This document shows, one piece after another, positions 26,204-39,808 of a stretch of 64,000 bases of DNA. The translations under genes were made by a program, and so were the position numbers. The notes beneath the pieces were generated by a model. It was not told the origin of the DNA. It made no database searches and was given only the letters and a program-made list of their open reading frames with translations. This DNA comes from Musa acuminata AAA Group (lineage: Eukaryota > Streptophyta > Magnoliopsida > Zingiberales > Musaceae). The stretch is taken from the NCBI RefSeq assembly GCF_036884655.1, contig NC_088339.1:33479501-33543500 (forward strand). Reading direction: 5' to 3'. Every line of letters begins with the position of its first letter. The stretch's first letter is position 1.

Positions 26204-27659
26204 TTCTTGCTCCCTTCTCCTAATATCCAAATAGCTCAATTCACATAACTCAAATCAATAAAGTGAGAAATAAATTATACTATAACATGCTAATCCAAAC
26301 CAAGCCAACCCACCAAAGTATTGAATAAGTCACAAGCACCACCGTATATATCTATTCCAAGGAGATCGAGTTAAGTACAATGGGATAAGATAGAGGAGCG
26401 ACGATGTATCTAATGTCAATCGCATAGTTGAGCAACCTTAACTTCATGGATTAGACTAAGCCTTTCTTATAAGTTTGGCTGAGCCTTACTATTGAACTAG
26501 GTCATGCTTTGCTCGCGAGTTGGTCATACCTAGACACATGAATTGGGATCGTATCTGATCACATGGACTGAGTCGTACATAGTCGCATGAGCTGGCCCAT
26601 GCTTGACCATATGGTTGTGTCGTACCTTACCACATGGGCTGAGTCATACATGACCACATAGATTGGATCATACCTACCCACATGAGTTGGGTTATGCTTA
26701 GGACACATGAGTTAAGTCATACGTTGTCACATGAGTTGGCTCATATTAGGCCACATAGGCTGAGTCATGCTTAGTTACATGAGCTAGGTTGTACTTGACC
26801 ACACGAGCTAGGTTATACATAACCACATGAGCTAAGTCGATCCCAAATTAACTTAACTGAAGTCAGATCCCAATTAGAATAATCTTATCAAATTAGATTT
26901 TAATATTTAAAATTATTAAAGAAGGACTCAAATCCATTAATAAAAACTTTAAATTCATGATCTTAAATTTAAAACTAATTATATTATAGAAATTCACATA
27001 TAATTCTTGAAATATAAATATATCTAATTAAATAAATTAGAACTATTATGTTAATCCGAAAATAAGAATTTTAATAATTAAATTAATATTAAAATTCACT
27101 TAAACTTTAGATATCAACATAAATTAAATAGTCATTCTAACATCATAAAATAATTATCATTATTTATTAATCATAAAATTTTAAAACTAAAACATCATTA
27201 TGCATCATAAAATTTTAACAATCTCAACATCAAGATTTCAAAATATAAATCAAAGTTAGTTAAAAAAAAAAGGATCCTACCTCTACTTGACTATCCTTTC
27301 CTCGATATCATCTCTTTTGGAAGTCCTCTTCTTAATTCTCTCATTATTAGGTTTGATGGGGAACGACGGAGGAGTAGCCCCCTTTTTCTTTTGTTTTTCC
27401 ACACAAAAAGAGTAATATAATATTTATTTTCTATAGTTCACTCATAAAAATAGAATATAAACTATTTACCTCCTAAATATCAAATCACTTATTAGGAAAT
27501 AAATTAATTAATAATTTAATTGATTAGTAGAATTTTTAACTTATTCATGTGATTAAGGAAATTAAATTTAATTATTTTTTTAACTATAGTACATAAATAT
27601 ATAAGTTAATAATAAGATAATATATTATTTATAGTAATTAATTTATGTTAAGGGAGAAA
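26204..27659. other. AT-rich intergenic DNA between the OPR genes
   Basis: No gene. Contains the minisatellite annotated separately and about 700 bp of extremely AT-rich sequence (26860-27280, 27420-27650). It is probably decayed transposon DNA, but no terminal repeats were recognised. Confidence 0.4.
26460..26840. repeat. Degenerate minisatellite, about 25-28 bp unit, about 13 copies
   Basis: A motif close to CACATGAGCTGGGTCATACTTGAC recurs head to tail with mismatches. Examples are CACATGGACTGAGTCGTACA, CACATGAGTTGGGTTATGCT and CACATGAGCTAAGTC. Confidence 0.8.
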
Positions 27660-27900
27660 TTATCTATGATTATAGAAGGCATCTAGATGATGAAGCTGGG
27701 TGCACCAAGCATTGCCCACCTTTACATGGATGAGCTCATAGACTTTGTATATGTACATCGTTTGAAATTATAAGGCACAATAGCAAAAAAAAAAAAAATC
27801 GAACATTAAAGATTTTGTAAGAATATGAGCGAAGGAATCGAACACAATTATGTTTGTTTATTTAGTACACATACTTAATGAAATCTTATGGAATTTTGAT
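27660..27900 (-). pseudogene. LHCB5: LHCB5 (CP26) gene fragment
   Basis: This minus-strand piece aligns closely with 32340-32540, which covers an exon, its intron and the edge of the next exon in the larger LHCB5 pseudogene. The exon part still encodes the equivalent of the RWAML chlorophyll-binding helix without the indels seen in the larger copy (AGGTGGGCAATGCTTGG), but it then runs into an in-frame TAG. It is a truncated relic and makes no protein. Confidence 0.75.
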
Positions 27901-28805
27901 CATACACATCTTTGAGTTTTTATGATTTGTTCATCAAAATATCCTATAGGGAGTAATTAAGGATCAGACTCTCCCACAAGCGGAGAAGGCTACGCACTGG
28001 CTTAAAGAGATCAGGGGGTGGTGTTGCTAAGGGTGTAGTAAGAGTATAGAATACCTAGCCCCCTAATGTCGAAGCTTGAGAAGCGCTTTTGATGAGGTAA
28101 GTATGGGGCTAGCCTTTGTCCCTTGGAAAATGGAGGAGGGGTCCTCCTTATCTTAGGCGTTCACCGAGAAGAATAGTAGAATGGTGCGCTTGTGAAATTT
28201 GATCTTCCTTCTAATGCTAAAAGGATGGTTCATTGATATTGTTTACTTCCAAATGCTTAAGTTTATCCGGGTGCCTCTTTCTAGTTGACATGGGAGACTT
28301 AGTGAGGTGAAATCGCATGAGCGACCCAGTAAGAAGTACTCTTGTCGATGAGAACCTAGTTCGGGATGATCGGGTGAGCGGTTCGGGATCTTTCTTGTTA
28401 CAAGGTTACCTCTCTAGGTCAAGTCATATGAGTATCCTCGAGAGATGATTTATCTTGTGATTGCGTGTCTATATCCTGACAATGAAGTTACTCGCTCTTT
28501 GTCGACAATCTAGCATGATAGATTAATATCGAGTTGTTCGGCATGAACCCTTCTATGCTTAAGTTAAGGAGAGTGAGTAATCGTGTAAATTGTATGATTA
28601 TATTAGTGTGTAGAGAGTTCCCCTCCGCATGATAGTTGCTTTTTATACCTAATTCCGAGATCTTTGTTGCTGATCAGTTCTAATTGATCTTGATAAGGTG
28701 ATGATTATTGAAATGCACTTTATGCTATTTTGGGTTGGTGATATGAAGTCTTACTTAGATGTCCGCCATAGATGCGCTGACATCCGACAAAATGACCCCT
28801 ATCAA
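27901..28805. other. Intergenic DNA
   Basis: No open frame with recognisable content. Composition is mixed and looks like old repeat DNA, but no element could be delimited. Confidence 0.35.
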
Positions 28806-29118
28806 GCATCTTTGGTCAAGATAGTCATAGCCGTCGCTGACGACAACCATGTAGAAGATTCGGATCCTCTCCAACCTCTACCAAATCGATTCCCCTCCAA
28901 TTCTCTCATCTCTACCCTCCGTCTCTTTGATCCTCAATCTCAACCATCGATTGAGATTGATCAGACTTGCGGTGCGCTAACAGATACCAGATATTATTAC
29001 TATAATAATAATAATTATTAATATAATTAACCAATACCAGATATAATTACTATAATAATAATAAGTGGCGTGCTTTTAATCAGAGTCCGTGTGGTGGTTG
29101 ACGTTGACATTTGCAATG
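28806..29118. repeat. Direct repeat DR2
   Basis: Second copy of DR1 (25918-26203), same orientation. It also carries an internal duplication of the ATACCAGATAT...TACTATAATAATAATA block (around 28983-29062) that DR1 lacks. Confidence 0.85.
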
Positions 29119-29459
29119 ACGTGAGAAGGAATATGATTACGTGGGGCGGCTATTCCAATTGCGCGTACATGAAGAAGAGAATACGTAGGCAGATACGATA
29201 CGCACACAAACTTTTCAGGGAGAAGCGATCTGCACATCACTACCAACAATTATTTGATTCTGTGGCCAAGCTTTGTAGCCTCCACGCTTGAAGCAACGGC
29301 AAGGGAATCATCCAGGAGAGGAGAGGGGGTTGAACTTTGACCACTTGAAAGCATGGAACCTGCTTTGTTAGACCAGAAACATTGCACTGTAGAGGCGGAG
29401 AGCGCAACAAGTGCACGTTCTTGTTTGCTCGGTCAACCTCAGGCCTCCTTCCCTGCATC

Positions 29460-29469
29460 TACAAATACC
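29460..29469 (+). promoter_or_regulatory. Conserved proximal promoter motif of OPR-B
   Basis: TACAAATACC, also present upstream of OPR-A in the equivalent orientation, followed in both by a similar C-rich stretch containing CATCCTCTG. It is a likely TATA-like core element. Confidence 0.45.
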
Positions 29470-29583
29470 CATCACCCACCGCATCCTCTGAGCACTAAGG
29501 CGGATAGTTAGAGCAAAAGCAAGGGAAAAGGGAGACGAAGAGGAAAGAGAAAGAGCATCCACTTCTTGTGTGCGCTAGTAAGA

Positions 29584-31090
<1,507 letters not shown>

Positions 31091-31314
31091 ATGATCAAAT
31101 GATACATCTGTTCCACTCTACTTTTTTTGTATGCTCAATAAAATTTCATTAGTGTGTTAATCGGATACAGAAAATGATCAAACACAAGAATTCAAAGCAA
31201 AATCATCATCACTACACTTGTTTCTAAAGAACCGTACACGAGGTTTCGTACAGAAGCTTACAGTGACATTTTGCATTGCCTCGAGTGATTTCATCGTTTT
31301 ACATGGCATAGAAA

Positions 31315-33110
31315 TCATGGAAGAAAAAGCAGCTGGGATATTACAGTGAGCAAATTTTTTCCGACTGGTTCGCTCGGATGTCTCATCAGGTTCTCCACTG
31401 ACCCTTTCCCAGTCGAATAGGCTTGCAGGAAGAGACCAAGCATTGCGAGCATCGCTAGCCGCCTGCTCTTAATCTCCTTCTCCTTGAGCAGTGCAGCTTC
31501 GTTTGCCAGCCCCAGAGGATCAAATGGACCTCCAGGGTTGAGCTTGTCCTCCAAATCCTTCTACTATGAGCAGTCTGGTATCATCTAATTTAACAGAACA
31601 CAAAGTAAATGACTGATTTCGATGTTGAGGTCTTCCTTACCAGTCCATTGATAATTCTATAGTATTCAGCACCTCCAACCAGCATGATCTCAGCAGTGAC
31701 AGCAACCACAAGATTGATTGGAATGTTACTTCCAAAATAATTCGATGTAATTCCAACTAGGATAAGAGCACCATCTGCAAAACACATCAACAGGCCACCA
31801 AGTTAGTCAGCTGCACGAACCAACAGTCATTTAGATCTTCTTTATGCTTTGGATTAAGAGGATTATCTAGTCAAGAGACACATGAGCAAAATATTTCATG
31901 CATTTTGGCACAAATATCTATTGCCTAGAAAGTTGATCGTGTAATTGCACTGTGCATAAATTCCAACAAAAAAAGCATATCCACCCGTCAATGCAGGATA
32001 TGAGGATGATCGATGTACATAGTCATACCTCTAATATAGAGAGCCGTTTCCCAAGCTCGAAATCTTCAGGATCATAACGAAGCAACCTTACTATATATAT
32101 AAATTGTATTACTTGAGGAAATCCATAGATAACTCTAAGGAGGAATTGGTCCATAGTCTTTAGAAAAAATGGTCAGAGCAGACACTATAGATGAACATAT
32201 CACATAGTAGATGACAGAAGGTGCAGTTCAAAAGTGAAGTTGCTTGAGCTATGAAGATTGTCAGGTACAAAATAAGCATAATACTAATAATACCTTGAAC
32301 CAGGCAGCCTCCGGACCACAATTTGCACCAAACTTGTCGTCGTCGAAGGCCTCTAAGATGATGAAGCCGGCTGCACCGGCATTGCCCACCTTTGCATGGA
32401 TGAGCTCATAGACTTTGTATCTGTACATTGTTTGAAATTGTAAGGCACAGCGGCGAAAAGGAATCAACACCAAAGATTTTGTAGGAATGTGAGTGGAGAA
32501 AGATGACTCGGTTTATCTGGCACACATACTTGGCGAAATCTTCTGGCTTCTTGCTCAACCCAAAAGGATCATAGCCAAAGCTGCAAGGAGGTCAGAGCAT
32601 GAATGATCCTTCAGGTATTAGAAATTTGAATACAGCACCCACTCCGGTCAATATTCAACTTACCCAAAAGCATACGTTATGACACTGCTTTGGGGTACCA
32701 CACCACCGAGACAAAATAATAGCTCAATGTGGAGCTGACTGAGCTTGTTTCTGGTGACATATCGATGCTTAGTAAGAAAGAGGCAGCATCAAATCCTTAA
32801 TTCTACTTAAAGGAGTATGTATGATCGCCACAAAGAACAACTGAAAACAGGAATTGTCAGAAGCATCTTCTATTGTCAAAATCGTATCCGACAATTTAGA
32901 TAGGTATAAATCTAAATGAGTTTGACAAATTTTATCATCCTCAAGATCCCTACAATGAATGTGATTATATACCGACGAACGGGGATGAGTAGAACATAAC
33001 AGGCAACAAGTTCAAGTCCATTGAGATATTTTAGAATCTCGTACCGTTCCAAGAGGCCTACCGGCAAGAAAATATTTTTATGCGATCGATCGCGATTTTT
33101 CGCATTAGTT
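31315..33110 (-). pseudogene. LHCB5: LHCB5 (CP26 minor light-harvesting protein) pseudogene, introns retained
   Basis: Five minus-strand segments follow the order of the CP26 chlorophyll a/b-binding protein: about 33090-33000 (NIFLPVGLLERYEILKYLNG), 32582-32530 (GYDPFGLSKKPEDFAKY), 32420-32295 (ELIHA to [12 protein letters not shown]), 31775-31642 ([11 protein letters not shown], then [12 protein letters not shown]) and 31559-31315 ([11 protein letters not shown], then NLLTVIS). The transit-peptide exon is not recognisable. Damage is clear. The conserved RWAMLGAAG helix reads KVGNAGAAG because of a +1 and a later -1 indel. The EIKNGRLAM chlorophyll-ligand motif reads EIKSRRLAM. The family C-terminus (ending APTL in CP26) is replaced. 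Because introns persist, this is a decayed DNA-level duplicate rather than a retrocopy. It lies just downstream of OPR-B, tail to tail. Confidence 0.85.
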
Positions 33111-33311
33111 GACAGTCCCAAGTGCGTAATTCTATCAAATAGGTCATGAACACCATTAATTAAGCAAAAGTAAAAGCCCGAGATGTCGAGCAGTCAGTCT
33201 CACCAGACTACTTCATGAGCTCCTCATGGGGGAGAAACAGCAGCTTGCTTTATCTGGGCGGGTCTTAGAGAAAAATGACGAACTAAAATCGCAAAGGCCG
33301 AGCGACCGGTG

Positions 33312-33452
33312 GTGATAGGCGTGCACCGAGGATCTCGGACGCTCCGAAGGAGACCAGTGCGGCCGCCGCGATGAGGCCACGGTGAGAGGCGTGCACCGAA
33401 GATCTCGGACGCTTCGAAGGGGGCCAAGCGGCCGCCGCGAAGGTGGAGGCCA
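33312..33452. repeat. GC-rich tandem duplication, 70-bp period
   Basis: Two copies, starting at 33312 and 33382, share GGCGTGCACCGA, GATCTCGGACGCT and GCGGCCGCCGCGA, with a few substitutions and a small insertion in the second. They form a small GC-rich island between AT-rich flanks. Confidence 0.85.
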
Positions 33453-35995
33453 CGGCGGCAGCAGAGGAAGGCTACAGATGGCAGTGGCGATGGAGTAGCA
33501 AAGCTAAGCTGTACTTCGCTCTTTATAAAATTAAAATCAATAAATAAGTGACAATGCACTCTATTTTTATAAAAATAAAATAAATAAAATGCTTTTTTAG
33601 CTCATTTTAAAAACTTTCTTTTATAGTACATAAAATATTTTTTTTATTGTATTCCTTTTAATACAAAAAGAATCATGAATCTAATCATAACTTTTTTTTT
33701 ATTTATATTTATATATCAAAATATATGACTATTAAAAATTTATAGTCAAATTTATTTATAGCTTTCATGGTGTTCATAATAATGTTAAATAATCTCAATC
33801 AAAGTTATAAAAGCCAAGTGTTATTTCCATCCTTGAAATTTCTTTTGAACTCCGTAAGACTTTGAAGTTATTTGATGAAACCTATAATTCCGTGTGTATT
33901 CGTGATTATGACTCAATCCCATACTCCTTAAATTTTATTTTTAATATTATAGGTTTATTTACCTATTATATATTTTTAGTCAACATAGGATTCCACTATA
34001 GGACTCAACAACTTTTTTTTCAATTCAATAACTCATTTTTGTCTAAAGTATAATTTACAAAATTTTTATAGTTATTTGAGGAAAAAAAGAATAAGTTTCA
34101 ATAAAATGATAAAATTACACCTCCGAAATAATATATGCATATGAATATCTCCTCGTATATTTTACATCAATCAGAGTCTCATGCATTGAGTATACAATTT
34201 TTTCTTAATTAAAAAAAATATTATTTTTATTTATCGTCCATAATAATTCCATCGTTCTATTCTACGACTCTCGAAAGGGATAATCAAATTTCATAAACTA
34301 TATATCATGTTCTAAGCTACATTATGTAAACATAATGTATCATAATTTTTTTATAATTTTCTGGTTCGGTCTAATCTGTAAAATAAAAATAGATTTTTGT
34401 CCAACTTTTGAGAACTTATTCACATTCCTCTCTCCACTGCTCAAGTTTGTGCCAACTCCTTTTTGCCACTGTGTTGGGCAGGATTCCAAGAGTGTCAAAG
34501 AGAATAAAATAGATATGATACTATGGATATGGATAACTTGCAGTTTGTACTTTCTCAACTTGTGATTATCAAAATTAACAATCTCAGAAATACTCAAATA
34601 AGGTTTTGAATGTTAATGCATAACAAAGATGTGATTCACAAACCAAGAAAATTATTGCTGATTGATGTCATGTGAAAGATGCAAAAACATTTTTCAGGGT
34701 ACTCAACATGATCAAGGAGAGTATGCTAGAATTTATAAGATACTGATAAGTATATTATCATTAATTTTGACTTAGATATTTTGAGCTTAGTATTAGTAGT
34801 AGGCAAAGGATTACTACAATCTTGTGTTGACTAACAATAATAAAGTAAATAGATATCCATAAACATGAGATATATCCAAGTAGGCATATGCATTTAAATT
34901 TCCCCTGATTTATTGAAATGCTGGCATCATATAATTCAAGTATTCCAGGAAGAACCATTCTTGCATGAACATTATTATCATTGTGAAAAATCAACAAAGA
35001 TGATCCCCAAAAATCCAGAACAAAGATGGCCTGTTACCAACAAAAGCTTGACAACAATTTGGAAATGTTCTCCCCATTCTTCATGCTAGTGGAACAAAGT
35101 GAATCCTGAAATCATGGGGAGAGGGATATGATTCATGTAAGAGGATGTCTCCAGAAAACATAAAAGAATAGGATATCTGTTGAAGAACAACTTGAAGCCA
35201 CTGCTTCCTTGCACCAAAGTTGGTGAGAAAGACAAGCTGTGTCAACAACAATTTTTGGATCAAGCACAGAAAGTTATGGATCCATCAGAACATGTTGAAG
35301 CTCAAAAAAACTCAATCACTGCACAGCAGAGGATTCCAACACAGGATAGGAACTCAAGGAATTGGTTTGATGATAGTAATCACCACCAAGAACCATGATT
35401 TCTTCCATGTGTGTGTCATAAACCCTAGTCTTTGATTTAGTCACATTGAAGCTATGATCAAGTCAAACCTTCACAATGGGGTTCATCCAATCAATTGACT
35501 AGTTGTTAGCTTGCTGAAAGTAGGAGGGGGGATGTATGTGAAACATATGATTCTATGTCCTATTTCTAACCATGATGTGTTCTCTGCCTTCAATTCCAGA
35601 TAAGGATTATGATTCTTCCATACTTCAGCTGTTTCAATAGCACTTTACACTGGCAAGTCAAATTATTCTGTTTTACTCCCTATGCAGTTGTTGTTCTTTG
35701 CATAAGAGAAAAGAACAAAGGAAAGTTTCAAGCACACATCAAATGTTTGTGGTTTCTTAGGTACAAGTAGCTGTTACATTCTAAATGAGAAGTTTGAACC
35801 TAATATTCTACATCTACACACAATATTTTCATGCTCAAGTAGCCTGATCTTGTTGCCAACCTATCATCAAAACTTCTGGTGAAGCATATACAAAATGATT
35901 AGAAATATATTACATAACCATTTTATGCATTTACATCAGGAATGAACAGGAAAAAGACTCATTCAAGACATGAACACAAGATGACAATCCACAAC
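33453..35995. other. AT-rich intergenic DNA
   Basis: Very AT-rich from 33540 to 34340, then ordinary non-coding sequence. No gene or delimited element was found. The part next to 35996 is probably the 3' UTR of the ARGOS gene. Confidence 0.45.
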
Positions 35996-36292
35996 TCATT
36001 CACAAGGGCATGCAATCTTGCTTACATCCGAGGGCATAAATGCCAAGATCATGAGCAAAACGAGTATGCCGATTGGGAGTAGGAGTAGCGCAAGAGGTGG
36101 CGGCGGCAGCGGAGGCAGTATCACCGGAAGTATCAGCAATGAGGCAGTGAGGCAAAGAAGTAGCAGCAATGATTCTGCACTAAAATATTTAGAGGGGGAA
36201 GATGTATGGCTTTGTTCTCGTGGTGTGGTGGATCCTCCATAGACGGTTCTTGAATCGGCTGCGAGATGATCCTTCCGAGTTCTTCCTTCCAT
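35996..36292 (-). CDS. ARGOS: ARGOS/ORGAN SIZE RELATED-type membrane protein
   Basis: Intronless gene for a 98-residue protein. Residues 1-36 are polar. The OSR domain follows: two hydrophobic helices (about 41-58 and 67-86) flank the diagnostic LPPLPPPP turn at 59-66, and AFMPSDV closes the domain. ARGOS family proteins sit in endoplasmic reticulum/Golgi membranes, promote organ growth and lower ethylene sensitivity by acting with RTE1 on the ethylene receptor complex. That role is established for the family and inferred here. Length is normal for the short members. The start codon (GATGGAAGG) is the first in-frame ATG and leads straight into the family-like EGRTRKD start. No introns or lesions are seen. 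Confidence 0.9.
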   Translation of the reverse strand: MEGRTRKDHLAADSRTVYGGSTTPREQSHTSSPSKYFSAESLLLLLCLTASLLILPVILPPLPPPPLALLLLPIGILVLLMILAFMPSDVSKIACPCE

Positions 36293-36952
36293 CGAAGCAC
36301 CTCGGTCAAGCTGTCTGCCAATCTGAACTTTTGGCGTTAAGTGTCTCTCAGGAAGAACAAATCATCGTCTTCAACTCCCACCAATGACGACGATTCTCAA
36401 TATGGAATCTTACCAAGTCAAATGAGTTCTTTCCAGATTAGGATCGGAAGCGATGAAACCGAGAGGGCGAACTGCTAACTCGGTGGCTGAATTCCTGAAC
36501 GAGGAACCGAGAGTCCAAGATGAGCTCAATCTAAGCAATAGTGTCCGAGCTCCCGTTGCAGAAATCGTTTCCTGGTCACGTTGGCCATAGGAGAATAGTC
36601 AGTTCCGTGAGACAGAAACTAATCAAGAAATTTAATCTCTAAGGAACACATATTGGATCGAGCAAATGTCCATCATGCAGTGCATCATACTGCTTCATAA
36701 ACTCCTAGATCGATACCTCCATCAATTCTTTGAAGATAGATTGATTTCCTCCCCCTCAAATAAAGAGAGCAGAGAGTCTTACCAGAAGGAAACGGGAAGG
36801 AGAAAGTCTGAATGGAGACCATGCTTGAACCTCAAAGCCAACATGACAACAAGGTTTGATCTCCTCGAGCAAAAGAAGAACTCGAGTGCATGTGTTTGTC
36901 CCTGCTCCTCATGCTTTGCTGCTCACATGCATGTATGTAGGGGAGAAGGATG

Positions 36953-36965
36953 AGAAAGAGAGAGA

Positions 36966-37003
<38 letters not shown>
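36953..37003. repeat. (GA)n microsatellite
   Basis: About 50 bp of nearly perfect GA repeats, roughly 0.7 kb upstream of the ARGOS start, so it lies on the promoter side of that gene. Confidence 0.95.
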
Positions 37004-37007
<4 letters not shown>

Positions 37008-37654
37008 GGCAACACCAGATGTGCTTATGGTGCTTTGCTTACAAAGAGAGAAACCTGTGTCGGCTTCTGTGGGTGGATGCATTGCATCCCATTTTATGGT
37101 CGACCCCTCCCTCCAGACCTCCAACATCCAGGAAAGTTGGAGTGGAACATTCCACACCCCTCCTCGTGTCACGACATAGCCGACGAGAGTGTGAGGATCT
37201 CCATCTGTAGCAGCCAAAGGAAGGAAGCCTGTGACACAAAAATGGTGTGCCATGCACGGGAAGCAACATTAGATGATGCCAAAGATAAACTAATAATTCA
37301 TGATATAGTTTGTGTTGCAGTCGAAGCCCTTAGAACATCCTTTCCTTTAATATGAGGTTGGTGTTGTGGCGACTTATGCACTGCTACAGTCTCCACCGTG
37401 CCATCATAATATGTAATCATGACATGATCCTATTTTATTTTCCATGCCAAATTTAGGGGACATGAGTGGTGTTGGATTTCTTTTCCTGTTGGGATCGTAA
37501 ACAAAAACTATATCAGGATTCGTGAATCCCAAACACATAATTTTCTGATGATATTTATTTAGATTTGTCGAGGATGGAAAGTCGTAGAAGCTTCATCGTC
37601 AGAAACGAATGTAATAATATCTTTACAAACTCTTAACACCCATGAACAAGAAAG

Positions 37655-37677
37655 TAGAGAGAGAGAGAGAGAGAGAG
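37655..37677. repeat. (GA)n microsatellite
   Basis: About 11 GA dinucleotides in non-coding DNA. Confidence 0.9.
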
Positions 37678-38192
37678 GGTGCAGAGGTAGGAGATGGCTT
37701 CTGAGAAGGGCCAAAGGAGGGGTGTGATAGATGTTGAAGGTTCCCTTCACCTGGCCACCCTCTATTCACTGTCTCTTTCTATTCTGCTCCCACCACCTCT
37801 TTCCCCTTCAATGCTTCTTTGTCAGACAATGCTTGCTTGCTTGCTCCCAACACAACATCCTCTTCCCTCAGCTCCAATCATATACACATTGCATGACATA
37901 TATAGTTTTTTAAAGATAAACTAATAGCATTTCCTGTTTCAATAAAAAAAAACATAAATTAGTATATTAAAACTCTTATTAATATGGGATATCATTATTA
38001 TCTACAAAGTTTACGGGGTAAATGTGCCTATCGTACCAAAGTGCAACACGTTTTATCTTAAAAAAATCTTGGTAGTGAGTTTCGATTCAGATATTATATC
38101 TATCCATGTTGAACATTATTATCTTATTTTTTATTTTTTTTTAATAATAACTAACTAAAAATTTCTAGAATTATATCGAAACTATGTATCTT

Positions 38193-38226
<34 letters not shown>

Positions 38227-39808
38227 TTAATATAAAATGCTAATTTATTTTTTTGCTCTAAACTCTCTTGTTATTATTTTTTGTTTGTTTCATCATGTAC
38301 AACAATAAGCACTCATCCTCCTACCTACCTACCTATGTTAGTATATTATTGGATCGGTGACTCTTCTCTCCTCCATAAACAGTTGTCAATCTCAATTATA
38401 AATAAGAAATGACTGCATCGATCGATCTCTCATTTATGACGTCATCACATCACATCATGTGACTCATTTCTGATGTTATTATGTACCAATTTTCAAGTGA
38501 CAAATGGCATTGGTTATCCAACAAGGGGAGGGGAAGAGCAAATCATGGACATCTTTGCGCCACATATTCCACAAGGTGGCAAACAACACTAGTGCGTGCT
38601 GGATGTGGCCTCTGAGAAGGACAAGATGAATCTGGTCCGGAACATGAACGCAGCAGCTCTCACTCTCATTGGAACTATTTTAATTCGTAAAGATGTGCAC
38701 AAAAAAGTCACATTTTGTCATCCATCCATCCATCCACTAAAAAGAACCCTCTCGATTCGGCAACCTTACAACCATCACGTTTCGTTGCATTGTTTCTTTA
38801 GAGATTAACATTCCTTTTAGAAAGAAGAATATAACAACGAGTTAACATAAATGTTCTAGCAAGTCATTAAGAGTAGATATTTGCTTGCTTAGAGTTTATG
38901 ATAATATTATGACTATCCACATGAGAGACTTTTGAAATGATAAACAATGCCTCGTGCAATAAAAAATGGAGGCGGAAGATATGTGCAACTGTGTGTGTGA
39001 TTCATACATTTTTACATTTAAAAGAGACGAGCAAACCTTCTTATGAAAATCCAACTTTATTTTGGCTGAAATATTTTGTTATTTTTTCTTGGTGAAACTA
39101 CTAGTTCAACAAGATTAATTATGCTGCCATGAACTACTAAGTAAGCCTTGCTGTTTATAAATGTTGTAGTGACATCTTAGAAATTAATCTTTAAGACATC
39201 GATTTTGTATATGCCTACCATATACAATGGTCTGTATATAAATATGCCAAAGCCATAGGTTCGGGAAGTCAGTCAACAAATCTCATTAAGCATGCATTCC
39301 GTAATGCAAAACTAGATTTCCTTGTTGAAAGTCCAACAAACAAACAACAAATAATGATAACAATAAAACTTGCAAATGAATGCGGAATAGTGTGTCTGCA
39401 ACAGTAGAAGAAATCCATTTCTCCTCAAACAAATAAATGTTATGCTTGCAGATGAATGAATGCAAGGAGATCAAGTTTATCCCTGGAACGGATTACTTTC
39501 TTCCATCTCAAGGTCAAGCCTCAAAATTGTTTTTCTTATCTATTTCTTTCCTTTCCATGTATCCATCCAGCAGCTCATGTACGTTGGTGTCGATCTAATT
39601 ACAAAATTTGGCATGTTTCAACTTGCACTCCCACCTGGGAAAACCTAACCAAGTGAGGATTAAAAAATAAAAAAACTACTCATTCTTTTCTAAACTATCT
39701 GAGTTGACAACCCATATGAAAGGGGTTTAAAGAAGTATATTGGTGATGCTGAAGGATGACTTATTCTTGAGCTCTCCATCGCAACAAGCTGATATGAGAG
39801 AGTCGATT

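Larger units (their letters stand above)
36293..39808. other. Intergenic DNA with microsatellites
   Basis: The first several hundred bases are the likely ARGOS promoter and leader. Beyond them are two (GA)n runs, a (TA)n run at about 38196-38223 and AT-rich DNA. No family-supported gene. The last 100 bases or so are probably the 3' UTR of the DGK gene. Confidence 0.45.

Noticed and set aside
36018..36387. Gly/Ser-rich plus-strand frames opposite the ARGOS gene
   Set aside because: Antisense shadow of the Leu/Pro-rich OSR domain.
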